Below are positions 53,454-62,758 of a stretch of DNA of 64,000 bases, in pieces. This DNA comes from Paracoccus yibinensis. Its GTDB lineage: Bacteria; Pseudomonadota; Alphaproteobacteria; Rhodobacterales; Rhodobacteraceae. The notes below the pieces were generated by a model. The model was given only the letters and a program-made list of their open reading frames with translations, was not told the origin of the DNA and searched no databases. The translations under genes were made by a program, and so were the position numbers. Each line of letters starts with the position of its first letter. Positions within the stretch are counted from its first letter, which is position 1. The DNA is taken from positions 248,001 to 312,000 of the forward strand of contig NZ_JAVCWH010000004.1 of NCBI RefSeq assembly GCF_030846195.1, read 5' to 3'.

Positions 53454-54230
53454 TCAGGCGAACGGATCCTGCGGATAGCCGACGCCGCACAGGTAAAGGC
53501 CATGCGGCGGGCAGACCGGCCCACAGGCCGCGCGGTCGCACGCGGCCAGGACATCGGCCACCCGGTCCGGGGACCAGGAACCCGCGCCGACCCGTTCCAA
53601 TGTCCCGACGATCGAGCGGACCTGGTTGTGCAGGAACGACCGCGCCCGCAGGTGAAACCGGTATTCGCGCCCGTGGGGGATCTCGACCTCGCTGATATGG
53701 ATCTCGTCCAGGGTTTTCACCGGGCTGGCCGACTGGCAGATCGAGGACCGGAAGGTCGTGAAATCATGCCGCCCCACCAGATGCGCCGCCCCTTGCCGCA
53801 TGGCATCAGCGTACAGCGGGTGCAGCACCTGCCAGACCAGGCCCCGGTCATGCGTTGCAGGCGCGCGGCGGGCCTGCAGGCGGAACAGATAGCGCCGTTC
53901 GGTGGCGGAAAAGCGGGCGTGGAAATCGTCGGGAACGCGGGCGGCTGCAAGCACCGCCACGGGGGCGGGCTTCAGATGGAAATTCAGCGCCTCGGCCAGC
54001 CGGAAGGGATCCCAGTCACGCGCCAGATCGGCATGGGCGACCTGCGCGGTGGCATGGACGCCCGCATCCGTGCGCCCCGCAGCCGCGATCCGCGCACCTG
54101 CCGCGAAACCCGCGTCCAGCCGGGCAAGGGCCCCTTCAATGGCCGTCTGGACTGACGGCTGGTCGGCCTGCGCCTGCCATCCGGCAAAGGGGCGCCCGTC
54201 ATATTCGATCTTCAACGCAAAACGCGGCAT
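53454..54230 (-). CDS. truA: tRNA pseudouridine synthase A
   Basis: A 258-aa enzyme isomerising uridines 38-40 in the anticodon stem. The catalytic Asp55 is in [22 protein letters not shown] and [17 protein letters not shown] are conserved TruA segments. Convergent with the epimerase gene 5 bp away. Confidence 0.95.
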   Translation of the reverse strand: MPRFALKIEYDGRPFAGWQAQADQPSVQTAIEGALARLDAGFAAGARIAAAGRTDAGVHATAQVAHADLARDWDPFRLAEALNFHLKPAPVAVLAAARVPDDFHARFSATERRYLFRLQARRAPATHDRGLVWQVLHPLYADAMRQGAAHLVGRHDFTTFRSSICQSASPVKTLDEIHISEVEIPHGREYRFHLRARSFLHNQVRSIVGTLERVGAGSWSPDRVADVLAACDRAACGPVCPPHGLYLCGVGYPQDPFA

Positions 54231-54237
54231 CGGAGGA

Positions 54238-55200
54238 TCAGCGCGCCTTGTCCCGATCGGGGGTCAGCAGGCCGTCAAGGAACTGCGCGGTTTCCGTGCG
54301 CGGCGCATCAAGGGCCGCCGGTTCGCTGGCCCGCACGCCTTCGCGCGCCAACCGTTCGCGCAAGACCGAGATCTCGATCTCCAGGTCGGTCTTCCCCCCT
54401 TCAAGCAATCGTCGGGACTTGGCGCTGAAATCCTTTTCCAGATCGTCCAGAAAGGTCTCATAGGACAACCGTGTCGCCGGATCCTGGGTCTGGCGATACA
54501 GGTCGGCGAACTTCACCGTCGCGTCGCGGGCGCCCATCAGATAGACGCCCAGATAGCGACGGGCGGCGGACAGATCGCCCGGATTGCTGCGCACCCGGTC
54601 GAACAGGTCGCCGACCGTCGCGGCAAAGCGATCCACGCGCGCCTCCAGCCAGCGGTCGTCCAGGCGGCGGATCGCATCGCGCATCTGATCAAGATGCGCC
54701 TCGGCGTCCTCGATCATCTTCTGGGCGCGTTCGCCCTGGAACCCCTCGGTCCCGGACATGCCCTTGTCGCGCATGGGATCCGCGCCGAAGGCCAGCCAGT
54801 GCAGCACCATGCCGGTGGCACCGACGACGCCCGCCCCGGCCAGGCTGCCCGGTTCGGCCATTCCCAGGCCCAGGCCCAGCCCGGTCATGACGCTGCCGAA
54901 CAGCTTGCGCGGGATGGCCGGGCGGCGGGCGACGCGGCGCACCTGATAGGCGGCCTCGGCGGCCAGGCCTTCGCCGGTCATCCACATGGCGCTGGCGATC
55001 ACGCCGAAGGCCGCAAGGCTGCCGGCCATGCCCGCCGGTTCCTGGAAGAAGGCGCCGAACAGAAAGGGCAGGGCCGCGAAGGTGACGTATTTGGGGCGCC
55101 CGGCCAGCGGGTGCCGGATCGGCGCCGCGGGCACGGGGTTGAGATTGCCGTCCTGCGGTCCAAGGCCGGGCGAATAGCGCCCGCCAAAGCGTTTTGCCAT
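54238..55200 (-). CDS. XpaC-like 5-bromo-4-chloroindolyl phosphate hydrolysis family protein
   Basis: A 320-aa protein with three or four hydrophobic segments in the N-terminal half (about residues 40-145) and a helical cytoplasmic C-terminal half ([20 protein letters not shown] and onward), the layout of XpaC/TelA-associated proteins. The molecular function is unknown despite the historical name. Start MAKRFGGRY at 55200; a 26-codon membrane peptide gene lies just upstream. Confidence 0.72.
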   Translation of the reverse strand: MAKRFGGRYSPGLGPQDGNLNPVPAAPIRHPLAGRPKYVTFAALPFLFGAFFQEPAGMAGSLAAFGVIASAMWMTGEGLAAEAAYQVRRVARRPAIPRKLFGSVMTGLGLGLGMAEPGSLAGAGVVGATGMVLHWLAFGADPMRDKGMSGTEGFQGERAQKMIEDAEAHLDQMRDAIRRLDDRWLEARVDRFAATVGDLFDRVRSNPGDLSAARRYLGVYLMGARDATVKFADLYRQTQDPATRLSYETFLDDLEKDFSAKSRRLLEGGKTDLEIEISVLRERLAREGVRASEPAALDAPRTETAQFLDGLLTPDRDKAR

Positions 55201-55204
55201 GACC

Positions 55205-55285
55205 TTACCCCGCCCCGAAGGACGCATAAAGCGTCACCAGAACCAGCAGATAGAAGCTGAGCCGCTGAATGGCCTTCTGCGACAT
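55205..55285 (-). CDS. Candidate 26-aa membrane microprotein
   Basis: Reads MSQKAIQRLSFYLLVLVTLY followed by ASFGAG and TAA. A basic N-terminus and one helix of about 15 hydrophobic residues predict a single-pass inner-membrane peptide. A good Shine-Dalgarno (AAAGGACAGG) precedes the ATG, and it ends 4 bp before the XpaC-like gene. Function unknown; too short for standard gene callers. Confidence 0.5.
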   Translation of the reverse strand: MSQKAIQRLSFYLLVLVTLYASFGAG

Positions 55286-55356
55286 GCCTGTCCTTTCCCT
55301 GGGGCCGCGGTGGCCCGTCCCGCCCTATATCGGGATTGTGCGCCCGATTGCAAAGA

Positions 55357-56343
55357 TCAGGGGCGCGGAAACAGCCGGTTAAGCGCCTGGTCCAGGGGCG
55401 CCGGATCCTCGATGGCCAGCCGCACCGGCAGGGTCATCACCCTTGGCCGGAAGGACCGGGGCAGGCGGGCCGCGTCCTTTTCGGTGGTGACAAGCTGCGC
55501 GCCCAGCAGCCGCGATTCGGTTTCCAGCCGGGTCAGCAGGGCGGGGGTGAAGGGCTGGTGATCCTCCAGCGCCTCGGCCCGGACCAGGTCGGCGCCCAGG
55601 GTCGCCAGGGTGGCGAAGAACTTTTCGGGGTGCCCGATGCCCGCAAAGGCCAGGACGCGATGGCCTTGCCAGTCCATGCCCATTTGCAGGGGCGCCAGAT
55701 GCCCGCGCAGATGCGGCGGGGCGTTCGGGGGCGCGGCAAAGCGCGCCTGCGCATCCGGCGGGCCAATGGACAGCAGCAGGTCGGCGCGCGCAAGACCGGC
55801 GGCGACGGGTTCGCGCAGCGGTCCGGCGGGAATGCACAGACCGTTTCCGAAGCCCTTGGCGGCATCGACGACCACCAGCGACAGGTCATGGGCCAAGGCC
55901 GGATCCTGGAAGCCGTCGTCCAGGATGATCGCCTGCGCGCCGTCTGCAACGGCCGCCCGTGCGCCCGCCAGACGGTCCTTGGCCACCCAGACCGGCCCGA
56001 ACGCCGCCATCAGCAGCGGCTCGTCCCCCGTCAGCGCGGCCTCGTGGCGGGCTTCGATCACCCGCAGGGGGCCTTCCGCGCTGCCGCCATAGCCACGCGA
56101 CACAACATGGGCGGCGATGCTGCGCGCCTGCAGCGCCTGTTGCAGATGGACGACGGTGGGGGTCTTGCCGGTGCCGCCCGCGTTCAGGTTGCCCACGCAG
56201 ATCACCGGCACGCCCACCCGCGCGCGCGCCCCACCAGCCAGCCGCCGGGCGGTGGCGCGCGCATAGGCCGCGCCCAGCGGCGACAGCAGGCGCGCGGTGA
56301 AAGCAGGCGGGTCTTGATACCAGAAGGCAGGGGCGCGTCTCAT
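55357..56343 (-). CDS. lpxK: Tetraacyldisaccharide 4'-kinase
   Basis: A 328-aa inner-membrane-associated kinase phosphorylating lipid A disaccharide at the 4' position. The P-loop is in [12 protein letters not shown] (residues 51-62), followed by [18 protein letters not shown] and TTEKDAARL. Start [10 protein letters not shown] overlaps the waaA stop (ATGA). The gene order DUF4170-waaA-lpxK is common in this group. Confidence 0.95.
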   Translation of the reverse strand: MRRAPAFWYQDPPAFTARLLSPLGAAYARATARRLAGGARARVGVPVICVGNLNAGGTGKTPTVVHLQQALQARSIAAHVVSRGYGGSAEGPLRVIEARHEAALTGDEPLLMAAFGPVWVAKDRLAGARAAVADGAQAIILDDGFQDPALAHDLSLVVVDAAKGFGNGLCIPAGPLREPVAAGLARADLLLSIGPPDAQARFAAPPNAPPHLRGHLAPLQMGMDWQGHRVLAFAGIGHPEKFFATLATLGADLVRAEALEDHQPFTPALLTRLETESRLLGAQLVTTEKDAARLPRSFRPRVMTLPVRLAIEDPAPLDQALNRLFPRP

Positions 56344-57497
56344 GGCTCGGCCTTTCCGATGGCGTCCAGGACGGGCGCGCAGATCCGCATGGTGACATCC
56401 GCCCCGCCGGTGCTGACCGTCCAGGCGTTGCTGGCCAGCGTGGCGATCAGATCCGGCTGGGACAGTTCGGCGATGGCGGCGGCCAGATCCTCGGCCGAGT
56501 TGACCTGCCGCGCCGCGCCCGCGCCGCCAAGCTGCTGCCATTCGGTCGCATGGCGTTCCGTATGGGGGCCGTGAACGATGGCCGATCCCAGGGCGGCGGG
56601 CTCGAAGGGGTGGCGCGCGGCCGCGTCATCGCCCGACAGGGTGCCGCCCAGATAGGTGACGGGCGCCAGGCGATACCACAGCCCCATTTCGGTTGGGCCG
56701 TCGGTCAGCATGACCTGGACATCGTCGGTCGGATCCTCGTCCAGCGACCGGCGCGCGACGACAAGGCCGCTGGCCTCGATCTCGTCGGCCAGGGGATCGA
56801 TCCGATCGGGGTCGCGGGGGGCCAGGAACAGCAAGGCGCGGTGGGATTGCGCCAGGGCCGCGTGATGGGCGGCCAGCACGGCGTGTTCCTCGGACGGGGG
56901 GACGGATGCGGCAAGCCAGGCATGGCGGCCGCGCAGAAGCTGGGCCAGGGTGCTGCGCTCGGCTTCGGAACAGGGCAGCGGGTCGCGGATCTCGGCAACC
57001 GGCCCGGTCATTGTCGCGCGCCTGCGGTCGACGCCCATGCGCAGGACGACCGAATGGCTGGCCGGATCGGTCACGAGGACCGCGCGCATCTGGCGCAGCA
57101 GGGCGCGGCGCGCACTGGCCCGCAGCGCCCAGCCGAGGTCGTCGGACGCAAAGCGTCCTTCGGCCAGGAAGATGGGCAGGTCGCGGCGGGCCGCCGCCTG
57201 GATCAGCGCGGCGGGCAGGTCCGATCCCAGCAGCAGCAGGGCGGCGGTACCGGCCTGCATCAGCGTCTCGGCCGCGGCGGGCGCGGGATCGCCCGCGTCC
57301 AGGATGCGCAGATCCGGCCTGCCGCGCATCAGGCGCCGCTGGACCTGGCCAAAGGCCGCACGGGCTTCAGGCGCGACCTGGACCAGAAGCAGGGGGCCTG
57401 CGCCCGGTGGGATGTCGGGCAGGGGGGTATCGGCTTGCGCGACCCGGCGGCGCTGCCACCAAAGGCCAAGCTGGCCGATGCCGGTTCCCCTGATCAT
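56340..57497 (-). CDS. waaA: Kdo transferase (divergent WaaA/KdtA)
   Basis: A 385-aa glycosyltransferase adding Kdo to lipid IVA. The C-terminal GT-B half is recognisable: [38 protein letters not shown], and [17 protein letters not shown]. The N-terminal half is shortened and altered: there is no hydrophobic anchor, and the usual SVGE catalytic motif reads VAPEARAAF, retaining the Glu. It is shorter than typical family members (about 420 aa). Assignment relies on the C-terminal motifs and on the lpxK and DUF4170 neighbours. Confidence 0.82.
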   Translation of the reverse strand: MIRGTGIGQLGLWWQRRRVAQADTPLPDIPPGAGPLLLVQVAPEARAAFGQVQRRLMRGRPDLRILDAGDPAPAAAETLMQAGTAALLLLGSDLPAALIQAAARRDLPIFLAEGRFASDDLGWALRASARRALLRQMRAVLVTDPASHSVVLRMGVDRRRATMTGPVAEIRDPLPCSEAERSTLAQLLRGRHAWLAASVPPSEEHAVLAAHHAALAQSHRALLFLAPRDPDRIDPLADEIEASGLVVARRSLDEDPTDDVQVMLTDGPTEMGLWYRLAPVTYLGGTLSGDDAAARHPFEPAALGSAIVHGPHTERHATEWQQLGGAGAARQVNSAEDLAAAIAELSQPDLIATLASNAWTVSTGGADVTMRICAPVLDAIGKAEP

Positions 57498-57520
57498 GCG
57501 CCTGCGCCCGTTCGGCCCGA

Positions 57521-57772
57521 TCAGTCCCTGACTTCCAGTTCCTCGGTCGAACTGGCGGCCGCTTCCTCGTCCCGCAGGCGGTGCAGGTGCGCGATGAAGT
57601 AGCGGGTGTGGGCGCTGTCCACCGTCCGCTGCGCCTCGGCCTTCCAGGCGTCATAGGCGGACTGGTAGTTCGGGAAGATGCCGACGATGTGGATGTCGTC
57701 GGTGTTTCGGAATTGGGTGCCCTGCGGGTCGATCAATTCGCCGCCGAAGACAAGGTGCAGGCGTTGGCTCAT
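57521..57772 (-). CDS. DUF4170 family protein
   Basis: An 83-aa soluble protein matching DUF4170: LVFGGELIDPQGTQF, IVGIFPNYQSAYDAWKAEAQ, and TRYFIAHLHRLRDEE. Nearly always encoded just upstream of waaA in alphaproteobacteria, so a link to Kdo/lipid A synthesis is suspected. Function unknown. Confidence 0.88.
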   Translation of the reverse strand: MSQRLHLVFGGELIDPQGTQFRNTDDIHIVGIFPNYQSAYDAWKAEAQRTVDSAHTRYFIAHLHRLRDEEAAASSTEELEVRD

Positions 57773-57839
57773 GAGTGGTTTCCCCTGGTTGTTTCGGCGC
57801 GGACCTTAGACCGGCGGCGCGCCAAGATGAAGCGGAAGG

Positions 57840-57887
57840 CCGGGGGTTTCACACCCCCGGTCCCCCGTGGGATATTTCTGCCAGAAT
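57840..57887 (+). repeat. Dispersed GGATATTT intergenic element, copy 6, with hairpin
   Basis: Hairpin CCGGGGGT-ttcac-ACCCCCGG (57840-57860), then TCCCCCGTGGGATATTTCTG. Lies between the EVE-domain and DUF4170 genes. Confidence 0.7.
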
Positions 57888-57897
57888 GAAGGACCCG

Positions 57898-58311
57898 TCA
57901 CAGTCCCGCCAGCTTCAGGATCGCGGCCCATTCGGCCTCGGTCACGGGCTGCACCGAAAGGCGCGAATTGTTGACCAGCACCATGTCCCTCAGCGCCGGT
58001 TCCTGCTTGGCCTGATCCAGCGAGAGAGGCCGGGGCAGGGGCTTTAGGGCCTTGATGTCCACGCATTCCCATTTCGGATCATCGGCCGTGCTGTCGGGAT
58101 GGGCCTCGGCGATGACCTGGACGATGCCCACGGCTTCCTTGCCGATGTTGGAATGATAGAACAGGCCCAGATCGCCCACCTTCATGGCGCGCATGAAGTT
58201 GCGGGCCTGATAGTTGCGCACCCCGTCCCATTCCTCGCCCGCGTCGCCCTTGGCGACCAGGTCGTCCCAGCTGAAGACGTCGGGTTCGGATTTGAACAGC
58301 CAATAGGCCAT
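57898..58311 (-). CDS. EVE domain-containing protein
   Basis: A 137-aa PUA-like fold protein: [32 protein letters not shown] and LFYHSNIGKEAVGIVQV are EVE signatures. EVE proteins bind modified bases in nucleic acids. ATG at 58311 overlaps the YciI stop by one base (TGATG), the usual coupling in this group. Confidence 0.9.
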   Translation of the reverse strand: MAYWLFKSEPDVFSWDDLVAKGDAGEEWDGVRNYQARNFMRAMKVGDLGLFYHSNIGKEAVGIVQVIAEAHPDSTADDPKWECVDIKALKPLPRPLSLDQAKQEPALRDMVLVNNSRLSVQPVTEAEWAAILKLAGL

Positions 58312-58586
58312 CAGCCGATCACCTTCTTCCATTCGATGACTTCCACGCTGTCAAACAGCCCGGCCGACTTGTAGGGGTCGTTCGCGGCCCAGTCCTGCGC
58401 GGCGGCCAGGTCGTCGGCTTCCAGGATCAGCAGCGATCCGCGCATCTCGCCGTCCTGGATCAGCGGGCCGGCCATGCGGACGATCCCGCTGTCGCGGATG
58501 AAGCCCAGATGCGCCTCGCGCGTGTCGAGACGGGTTTGCAGGGCGCCGGGCTTGTCCCGGCAGATCACGGCGAACAGGGGCATCAT
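58311..58586 (-). CDS. YciI family protein
   Basis: A 91-aa ferredoxin-like fold protein with [19 protein letters not shown] and the His-Asp-type YciI pattern ([35 protein letters not shown]). Putative enzyme of unknown substrate. Overlaps gpsA by 4 bp and couples to the EVE gene. Confidence 0.9.
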   Translation of the reverse strand: MMPLFAVICRDKPGALQTRLDTREAHLGFIRDSGIVRMAGPLIQDGEMRGSLLILEADDLAAAQDWAANDPYKSAGLFDSVEVIEWKKVIG

Positions 58587-59524
58587 TCCTCCTTCAGGGG
58601 GCGGGTCATCAGCATCTCGGCCGCGTTTTCGATGGAAACCCTGCCTTCGGCAAGGGCCGCGACCATGGCGGCGATGGGCATGTCGCAGCCGATCCGCTGC
58701 GACAGGGCGGCGACGGCGCGGGCGGTGGCCGCGCCTTCCACGGTGGTGTCGGCGTCGAAGGGTTGATGGGCACCAAGCGCCTGGCCAAAGCGGAAGTTGC
58801 GCGACTGCGCCGAGGTGCAGGTCAGCGTCAAATCGCCCAGCCCCGACAGCCCGGTCAGCGTTTCCGGGCGGGCGCCCAGCCGGGCGGAAAGGCGGGTCAT
58901 CTCGGCGAAGCCGCGGGTGATGATGGCGGCGCGCGCGCTGTCGCCCAGGCCCGCGCCGATGACCACGCCCGCCGCGATGGCGATGACGTTCTTCAGCGCG
59001 CCGCCCAGTTCCGCGCCGATCACGTCGGTGGTTCGGTAAAGCCGCAGGACAGGCGTGGACAGGTCATGTTGCAAGGCCTTGCCCGCCACGGGATCCGCGC
59101 AGGCCAGGGTCAGGGCGGTGGGCAGGCCGCGCGCGATATCGGCGGCGAATGACGGGCCGGTCAGGACGGCGACTGTCGCCGAAGGGCAGGCATCGGCCAG
59201 CAGAACGGATGGTCCTGTCAGCCGGGACAGATCTATGCCCTTGGCGGTGCTGACCAGGTTCTTGCCGTCCAGAAGCGCCGCGCGGTCGGCCAGAAACCCG
59301 CCAAGCGCCTGCGCGGGCAGGGCCAGCAGCAGCGTGTCGGCCTTCGTGGCCGCGTGCAGGTCGTCGGTGATGCGCACGGCGCCGGGCAGCACCACGCCGG
59401 GCAGGCGGGGATTGTCGCGGCCCCAGCTTGTGTCCCGCGCCCAGAGCGTCACCGGGCCGTTCGCCGACAGCGCCACCGCCAGTGCCGTTCCAAAGGCGCC
59501 CGCGCCCAGGATCGCGATGCTCAT
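58583..59524 (-). CDS. gpsA: Glycerol-3-phosphate dehydrogenase [NAD(P)+]
   Basis: A 313-aa cytoplasmic enzyme reducing dihydroxyacetone phosphate to sn-glycerol-3-phosphate for phospholipid synthesis. N-terminal Rossmann motif [30 protein letters not shown], the catalytic Lys in [13 protein letters not shown], and [13 protein letters not shown] overlaps the tsaD stop. Confidence 0.95.
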   Translation of the reverse strand: MSIAILGAGAFGTALAVALSANGPVTLWARDTSWGRDNPRLPGVVLPGAVRITDDLHAATKADTLLLALPAQALGGFLADRAALLDGKNLVSTAKGIDLSRLTGPSVLLADACPSATVAVLTGPSFAADIARGLPTALTLACADPVAGKALQHDLSTPVLRLYRTTDVIGAELGGALKNVIAIAAGVVIGAGLGDSARAAIITRGFAEMTRLSARLGARPETLTGLSGLGDLTLTCTSAQSRNFRFGQALGAHQPFDADTTVEGAATARAVAALSQRIGCDMPIAAMVAALAEGRVSIENAAEMLMTRPLKEE

Positions 59525-60591
59525 GCCTTGGCCCCCTTCTTGCCGCCGCCCAGCATCGGCGCGGCGCTGCCGTCCAGCGGCCAGCGGGGGCGGGCGGCCA
59601 GGTCCATGCCGTCGCGCTGCCCCAGGGCAAAGCGTTCGGCCCCGGCCCATGCGATCATCGCGCCATTGTCGGTGCAAAGCGCCAAGGGCGGGGCCAGGAA
59701 GCGGGCGCCCGCATCCTGCGCGACCTGCTGAAGCGCCGCGCGGATGGTGCGGTTGGCCGCCACGCCGCCCGCGACGGCCAGGATGGGGACAGGGCTGGCG
59801 GCCAGGGCGCGGCGGGATTTTTCGGCCAGAACCTCGGCCACGGCTTGTTGGAAGGCGGCGCAGAGGTCGGCGCGATCCCCCTGCCGCAAGCCGCCCTGTT
59901 CCGCAATCAACTGGTCGCGCAGACGCAGCGCGGCGGTCTTCAGGCCCGAGAACGACATGTCGCAGCCCGGCCGGTCCAGCAGCGGACGGGGCAGGGCGAA
60001 GCGGTCGGGATCGCCGGTCGCGGCCTCGGCCTCGACCGAAGGACCGCCTGGCTGGGGCAGGGCCAGCAGCTTGGCCAGCTTGTCGAAAGCCTCGCCCGGG
60101 GCGTCGTCGATGGTGCCGCCAATGCGGGTGAAATCCTGCGCGCCGTCCACGCGCAGGAACTGGCAATGCCCGCCCGAAACCAGCAGCATCAGATAGGGAA
60201 AGCCGATCCCGTCGGTCAGGCGCGGGGTCAGCGCGTGGCCCGCCAGATGATTTACGCCGATCAGCGGCAGGCCTGCGCCCGCGGCGATGCCCTTGGCGCA
60301 CATCACGCCCGCCATCACGCCGCCGATCAGCCCCGGCCCCGCCGTGACCGCCACCGCCGTGACGTCGGACAGCGCGACCCCTGCTTGCGAGAGCGCCTGT
60401 TCCACCGCCAGATCCAGCCGTTCCGCATGCGCGCGCGCGGCGATTTCCGGCACCACGCCGCCGAAATCGGCATGCAGCGCGGTCTGGCCGTGAACCACCG
60501 AGGACAGGATCCGACGGCCGCCCGTCACCAGGGCGGCGGCGGTGTCGTCGCAACTGCTCTCGATGCCAAGGAAAATCTGGTGGTCGTCCAT
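59521..60591 (-). CDS. tsaD: tRNA N6-adenosine threonylcarbamoyltransferase TsaD
   Basis: A 356-aa Kae1-type ASKHA enzyme transferring threonylcarbamoyl to A37. [15 protein letters not shown] at the N-terminus; the metal-binding His pair lies in [22 protein letters not shown] and [12 protein letters not shown] follow. Works with TsaB (about 9 kb upstream on this strand). gpsA follows, translationally coupled. Confidence 0.96.
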   Translation of the reverse strand: MDDHQIFLGIESSCDDTAAALVTGGRRILSSVVHGQTALHADFGGVVPEIAARAHAERLDLAVEQALSQAGVALSDVTAVAVTAGPGLIGGVMAGVMCAKGIAAGAGLPLIGVNHLAGHALTPRLTDGIGFPYLMLLVSGGHCQFLRVDGAQDFTRIGGTIDDAPGEAFDKLAKLLALPQPGGPSVEAEAATGDPDRFALPRPLLDRPGCDMSFSGLKTAALRLRDQLIAEQGGLRQGDRADLCAAFQQAVAEVLAEKSRRALAASPVPILAVAGGVAANRTIRAALQQVAQDAGARFLAPPLALCTDNGAMIAWAGAERFALGQRDGMDLAARPRWPLDGSAAPMLGGGKKGAKA

Positions 60592-60656
60592 GCTCTTGCC
60601 GGGCGGGGGAATGGCGCTTAGGCGTTAGGCCCTAGCATCGGTCATGGGGTTTGCCA

Positions 60657-61319
60657 ATGTCCAGTCCCGCGCGGCCTGTCCTGTTGCTGACACGCCCGCT
60701 GCAAGATTCGCGACGCTTCGCGGCGATGCTGCCGGACTGGGATGCCGTGATCTCTCCGCTGCTGGAAATCAAGGCCGTGGATCACGACAGCGCGCCCCTG
60801 CACGCGGCGCCGGGGCTGGTCTTCACCTCGGCCCATGCTGTGGCTTCGGCGGGGCCTGGACGCGGGCGGCTGGCGCTGTGCGTGGGCGGGCACACGGCGC
60901 AGATGGCGCGCGAGGCCGGGTTCGACGTGCGCGAAGGAAACGGCTTTGCCGAGGGTCTTTTCCCGCTGATCAAGGCGGCAGACGTGCCGCTGATCCACCC
61001 GCATGGCCGCCATCTGGCCAAGCGCCTGCCGGTGCCGGGGGTGATTGTCTATGACCAGCAGGCCCTGCCCTTGTCCGACCGGGCGCGAGCGCTGCTGGCG
61101 GGTGACGCGCCTGTGGTGCTGCCGCTGTTTTCGCCACGCAGCGCCCGGCTTGCCTCGGATGCCGCGCGGGGCGCAAGGGCGGCGTTGTGGCCGGTGGCGA
61201 TCAGCGACGCGACCTTGGCTGCCTGGGATGGGCCTTCCACCGGCCACGAGGTGGCCGACCGGCCCGAGGCTGCGGCCATGGTTGCGGCCATTCGCCGGCT
61301 TGCCTTGGCGGAACAATGA
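60657..61319 (+). CDS. hemD: Uroporphyrinogen-III synthase
   Basis: A 220-aa HemD-fold protein. HemD is poorly conserved, but the VLLLTRPLQDSRRFA start, LVFTSAHAVASAG in the linker, and VVLPLFSPRSARL are typical. It cyclises hydroxymethylbilane with ring-D inversion in tetrapyrrole synthesis. Context supports it: it is divergent from tsaD and followed by the COG4223 and hemY genes, the standard alphaproteobacterial order. ATG 60657 preferred over TTG 60651. Confidence 0.87.
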   Translation: MSSPARPVLLLTRPLQDSRRFAAMLPDWDAVISPLLEIKAVDHDSAPLHAAPGLVFTSAHAVASAGPGRGRLALCVGGHTAQMAREAGFDVREGNGFAEGLFPLIKAADVPLIHPHGRHLAKRLPVPGVIVYDQQALPLSDRARALLAGDAPVVLPLFSPRSARLASDAARGARAALWPVAISDATLAAWDGPSTGHEVADRPEAAAMVAAIRRLALAEQ

Positions 61320-61407
61320 TGCGCAGGGCGGGTTGAGAAGCAGCCGCGGTCTTATTAGGCTGCAGGCCAGACGCGGCTATGCTGCTGCCGCGAGACGGGG
61401 ACAAGAC

Positions 61408-62748
61408 GTGAAAAAGCCAAACAAGACGAAAAGCTCCAGCCCTTCCGAGACTGCGCAGGACACGCCGCCCCTGATGCTGAAGAAGAATCCGGCCGAACCG
61501 GGCATCATCGCCCAGACCGACATCGCCCCGGGCGAACCTGCCGCCCCTGCCGGGTCGGGGACCGAGATCAGGCCGGTGGAATCCACCCTGCTGGGGGATG
61601 GGACGGACCAGCACCCCCCCGCTGCGCGCAAGGCCCAGGATGCCCCCGAGGACAAGCCAGCCGAACCCGTTGTGCGCGATGCCCCGGCACTGGATACGGC
61701 CACGGTCTCGACTCCGGTCTCGACCGCTGCCCCGGCGCAGAAGGTGACCGTGCGGAAGACCGGCTTCTGGCCCGTGTTCCTGGGCGGGGTGGTTGCAGCG
61801 GGACTGGGATCGGCCGCGACCATCTGGGCGCTGCCGCACCTGCCCGCAGGCTGGCTGCCCGAACAGCCCGAATCCCAGGTTGTCGCCACGGCAGCCCCCG
61901 AGATCGATGTCGCTGCCATCCGCAGCGAGGCTGTGGCCGCCGCCCAGGCCGCGACGTCTGAGCAGATCGACGCCCTGCGCGCCGAAATAGCCCAGGCCCC
62001 CGCGGCCCCGGAGACACCCGCCGGCCCTTCGGCCGAGGATCTGGCCGCGCTGCGCCAGCAGGTCGAATCGCAGGCTGCGCGGATCCAGGAACTGGCCGCC
62101 CGCCCGCAGATCGACCCCGACATTGCCGCGCGCGTGCAGACCCTGGCCGAGCAGGCCGACACGCTGGAGCAGCAGCTTCAGACCGCAGCCCAGGCCGCGC
62201 AGGCCCGGATCAACGCAGCCCAGGCCGAGGCGCAGCAGTTGCAGGAAGCCGCCGCGGAAAGCACCCGCCGGGCCGAAGCCGTCGCCGCCGTTGCGGCGCT
62301 GCAAGCCGCCCTTGACCGGGGCGTGACCCCGGACGAGGCGCGCCAGACCCTGGAAGGCGCGGGACTTGAGGCGCCCGAGGCGCTGACGCGCGAGGTTCCC
62401 AGCCTGGACAGCCTGCAGGCGTCCTTCCCTGAAGCGGCGCGGGCGGCCCTGCGCGCATCCCTGCGCCAGGACAGCGCGGCGGGCAATGGCAGCCTGTTCG
62501 GCAACTTCATCCGCGCCCAGACCGGCGCCCGATCGGTCGAGCCGCGCGAAGGCACGGACCCCGATGCGATCCTGTCGCGCGCCAACGCGGCGGTCGAGGA
62601 AGGCCGCATCGGTGATGCCGTGACGGAAATCGAGGCGCTGCCGGAACCGGGCAAGACCGCCACCGCCATGGCCGAATGGCTGGCCGGGGCTACCGCCTAT
62701 CGCGACGCGCAGGCGGCCCTGTCCGACCTGTCCGCCCCTGCAAACTGA
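61408..62748 (+). CDS. Mitofilin-like COG4223 membrane protein
   Basis: A 446-aa protein: a disordered Pro/Glu-rich cytoplasmic N-terminus (about 125 residues), one transmembrane helix (FWPVFLGGVVAAGLGSAATI, about 123-142), a long periplasmic Ala/Gln-rich coiled coil (about 165-310) and a helical mitofilin-signature C-terminus. Alphaproteobacterial homologues are the ancestors of mitochondrial Mic60 and shape intracytoplasmic membranes. Start GTG at 61408. It lies between hemD and hemY, as in relatives. Confidence 0.85.
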   Translation: MKKPNKTKSSSPSETAQDTPPLMLKKNPAEPGIIAQTDIAPGEPAAPAGSGTEIRPVESTLLGDGTDQHPPAARKAQDAPEDKPAEPVVRDAPALDTATVSTPVSTAAPAQKVTVRKTGFWPVFLGGVVAAGLGSAATIWALPHLPAGWLPEQPESQVVATAAPEIDVAAIRSEAVAAAQAATSEQIDALRAEIAQAPAAPETPAGPSAEDLAALRQQVESQAARIQELAARPQIDPDIAARVQTLAEQADTLEQQLQTAAQAAQARINAAQAEAQQLQEAAAESTRRAEAVAAVAALQAALDRGVTPDEARQTLEGAGLEAPEALTREVPSLDSLQASFPEAARAALRASLRQDSAAGNGSLFGNFIRAQTGARSVEPREGTDPDAILSRANAAVEEGRIGDAVTEIEALPEPGKTATAMAEWLAGATAYRDAQAALSDLSAPAN

Positions 62749-62758
62749 GGTCCGGGCA

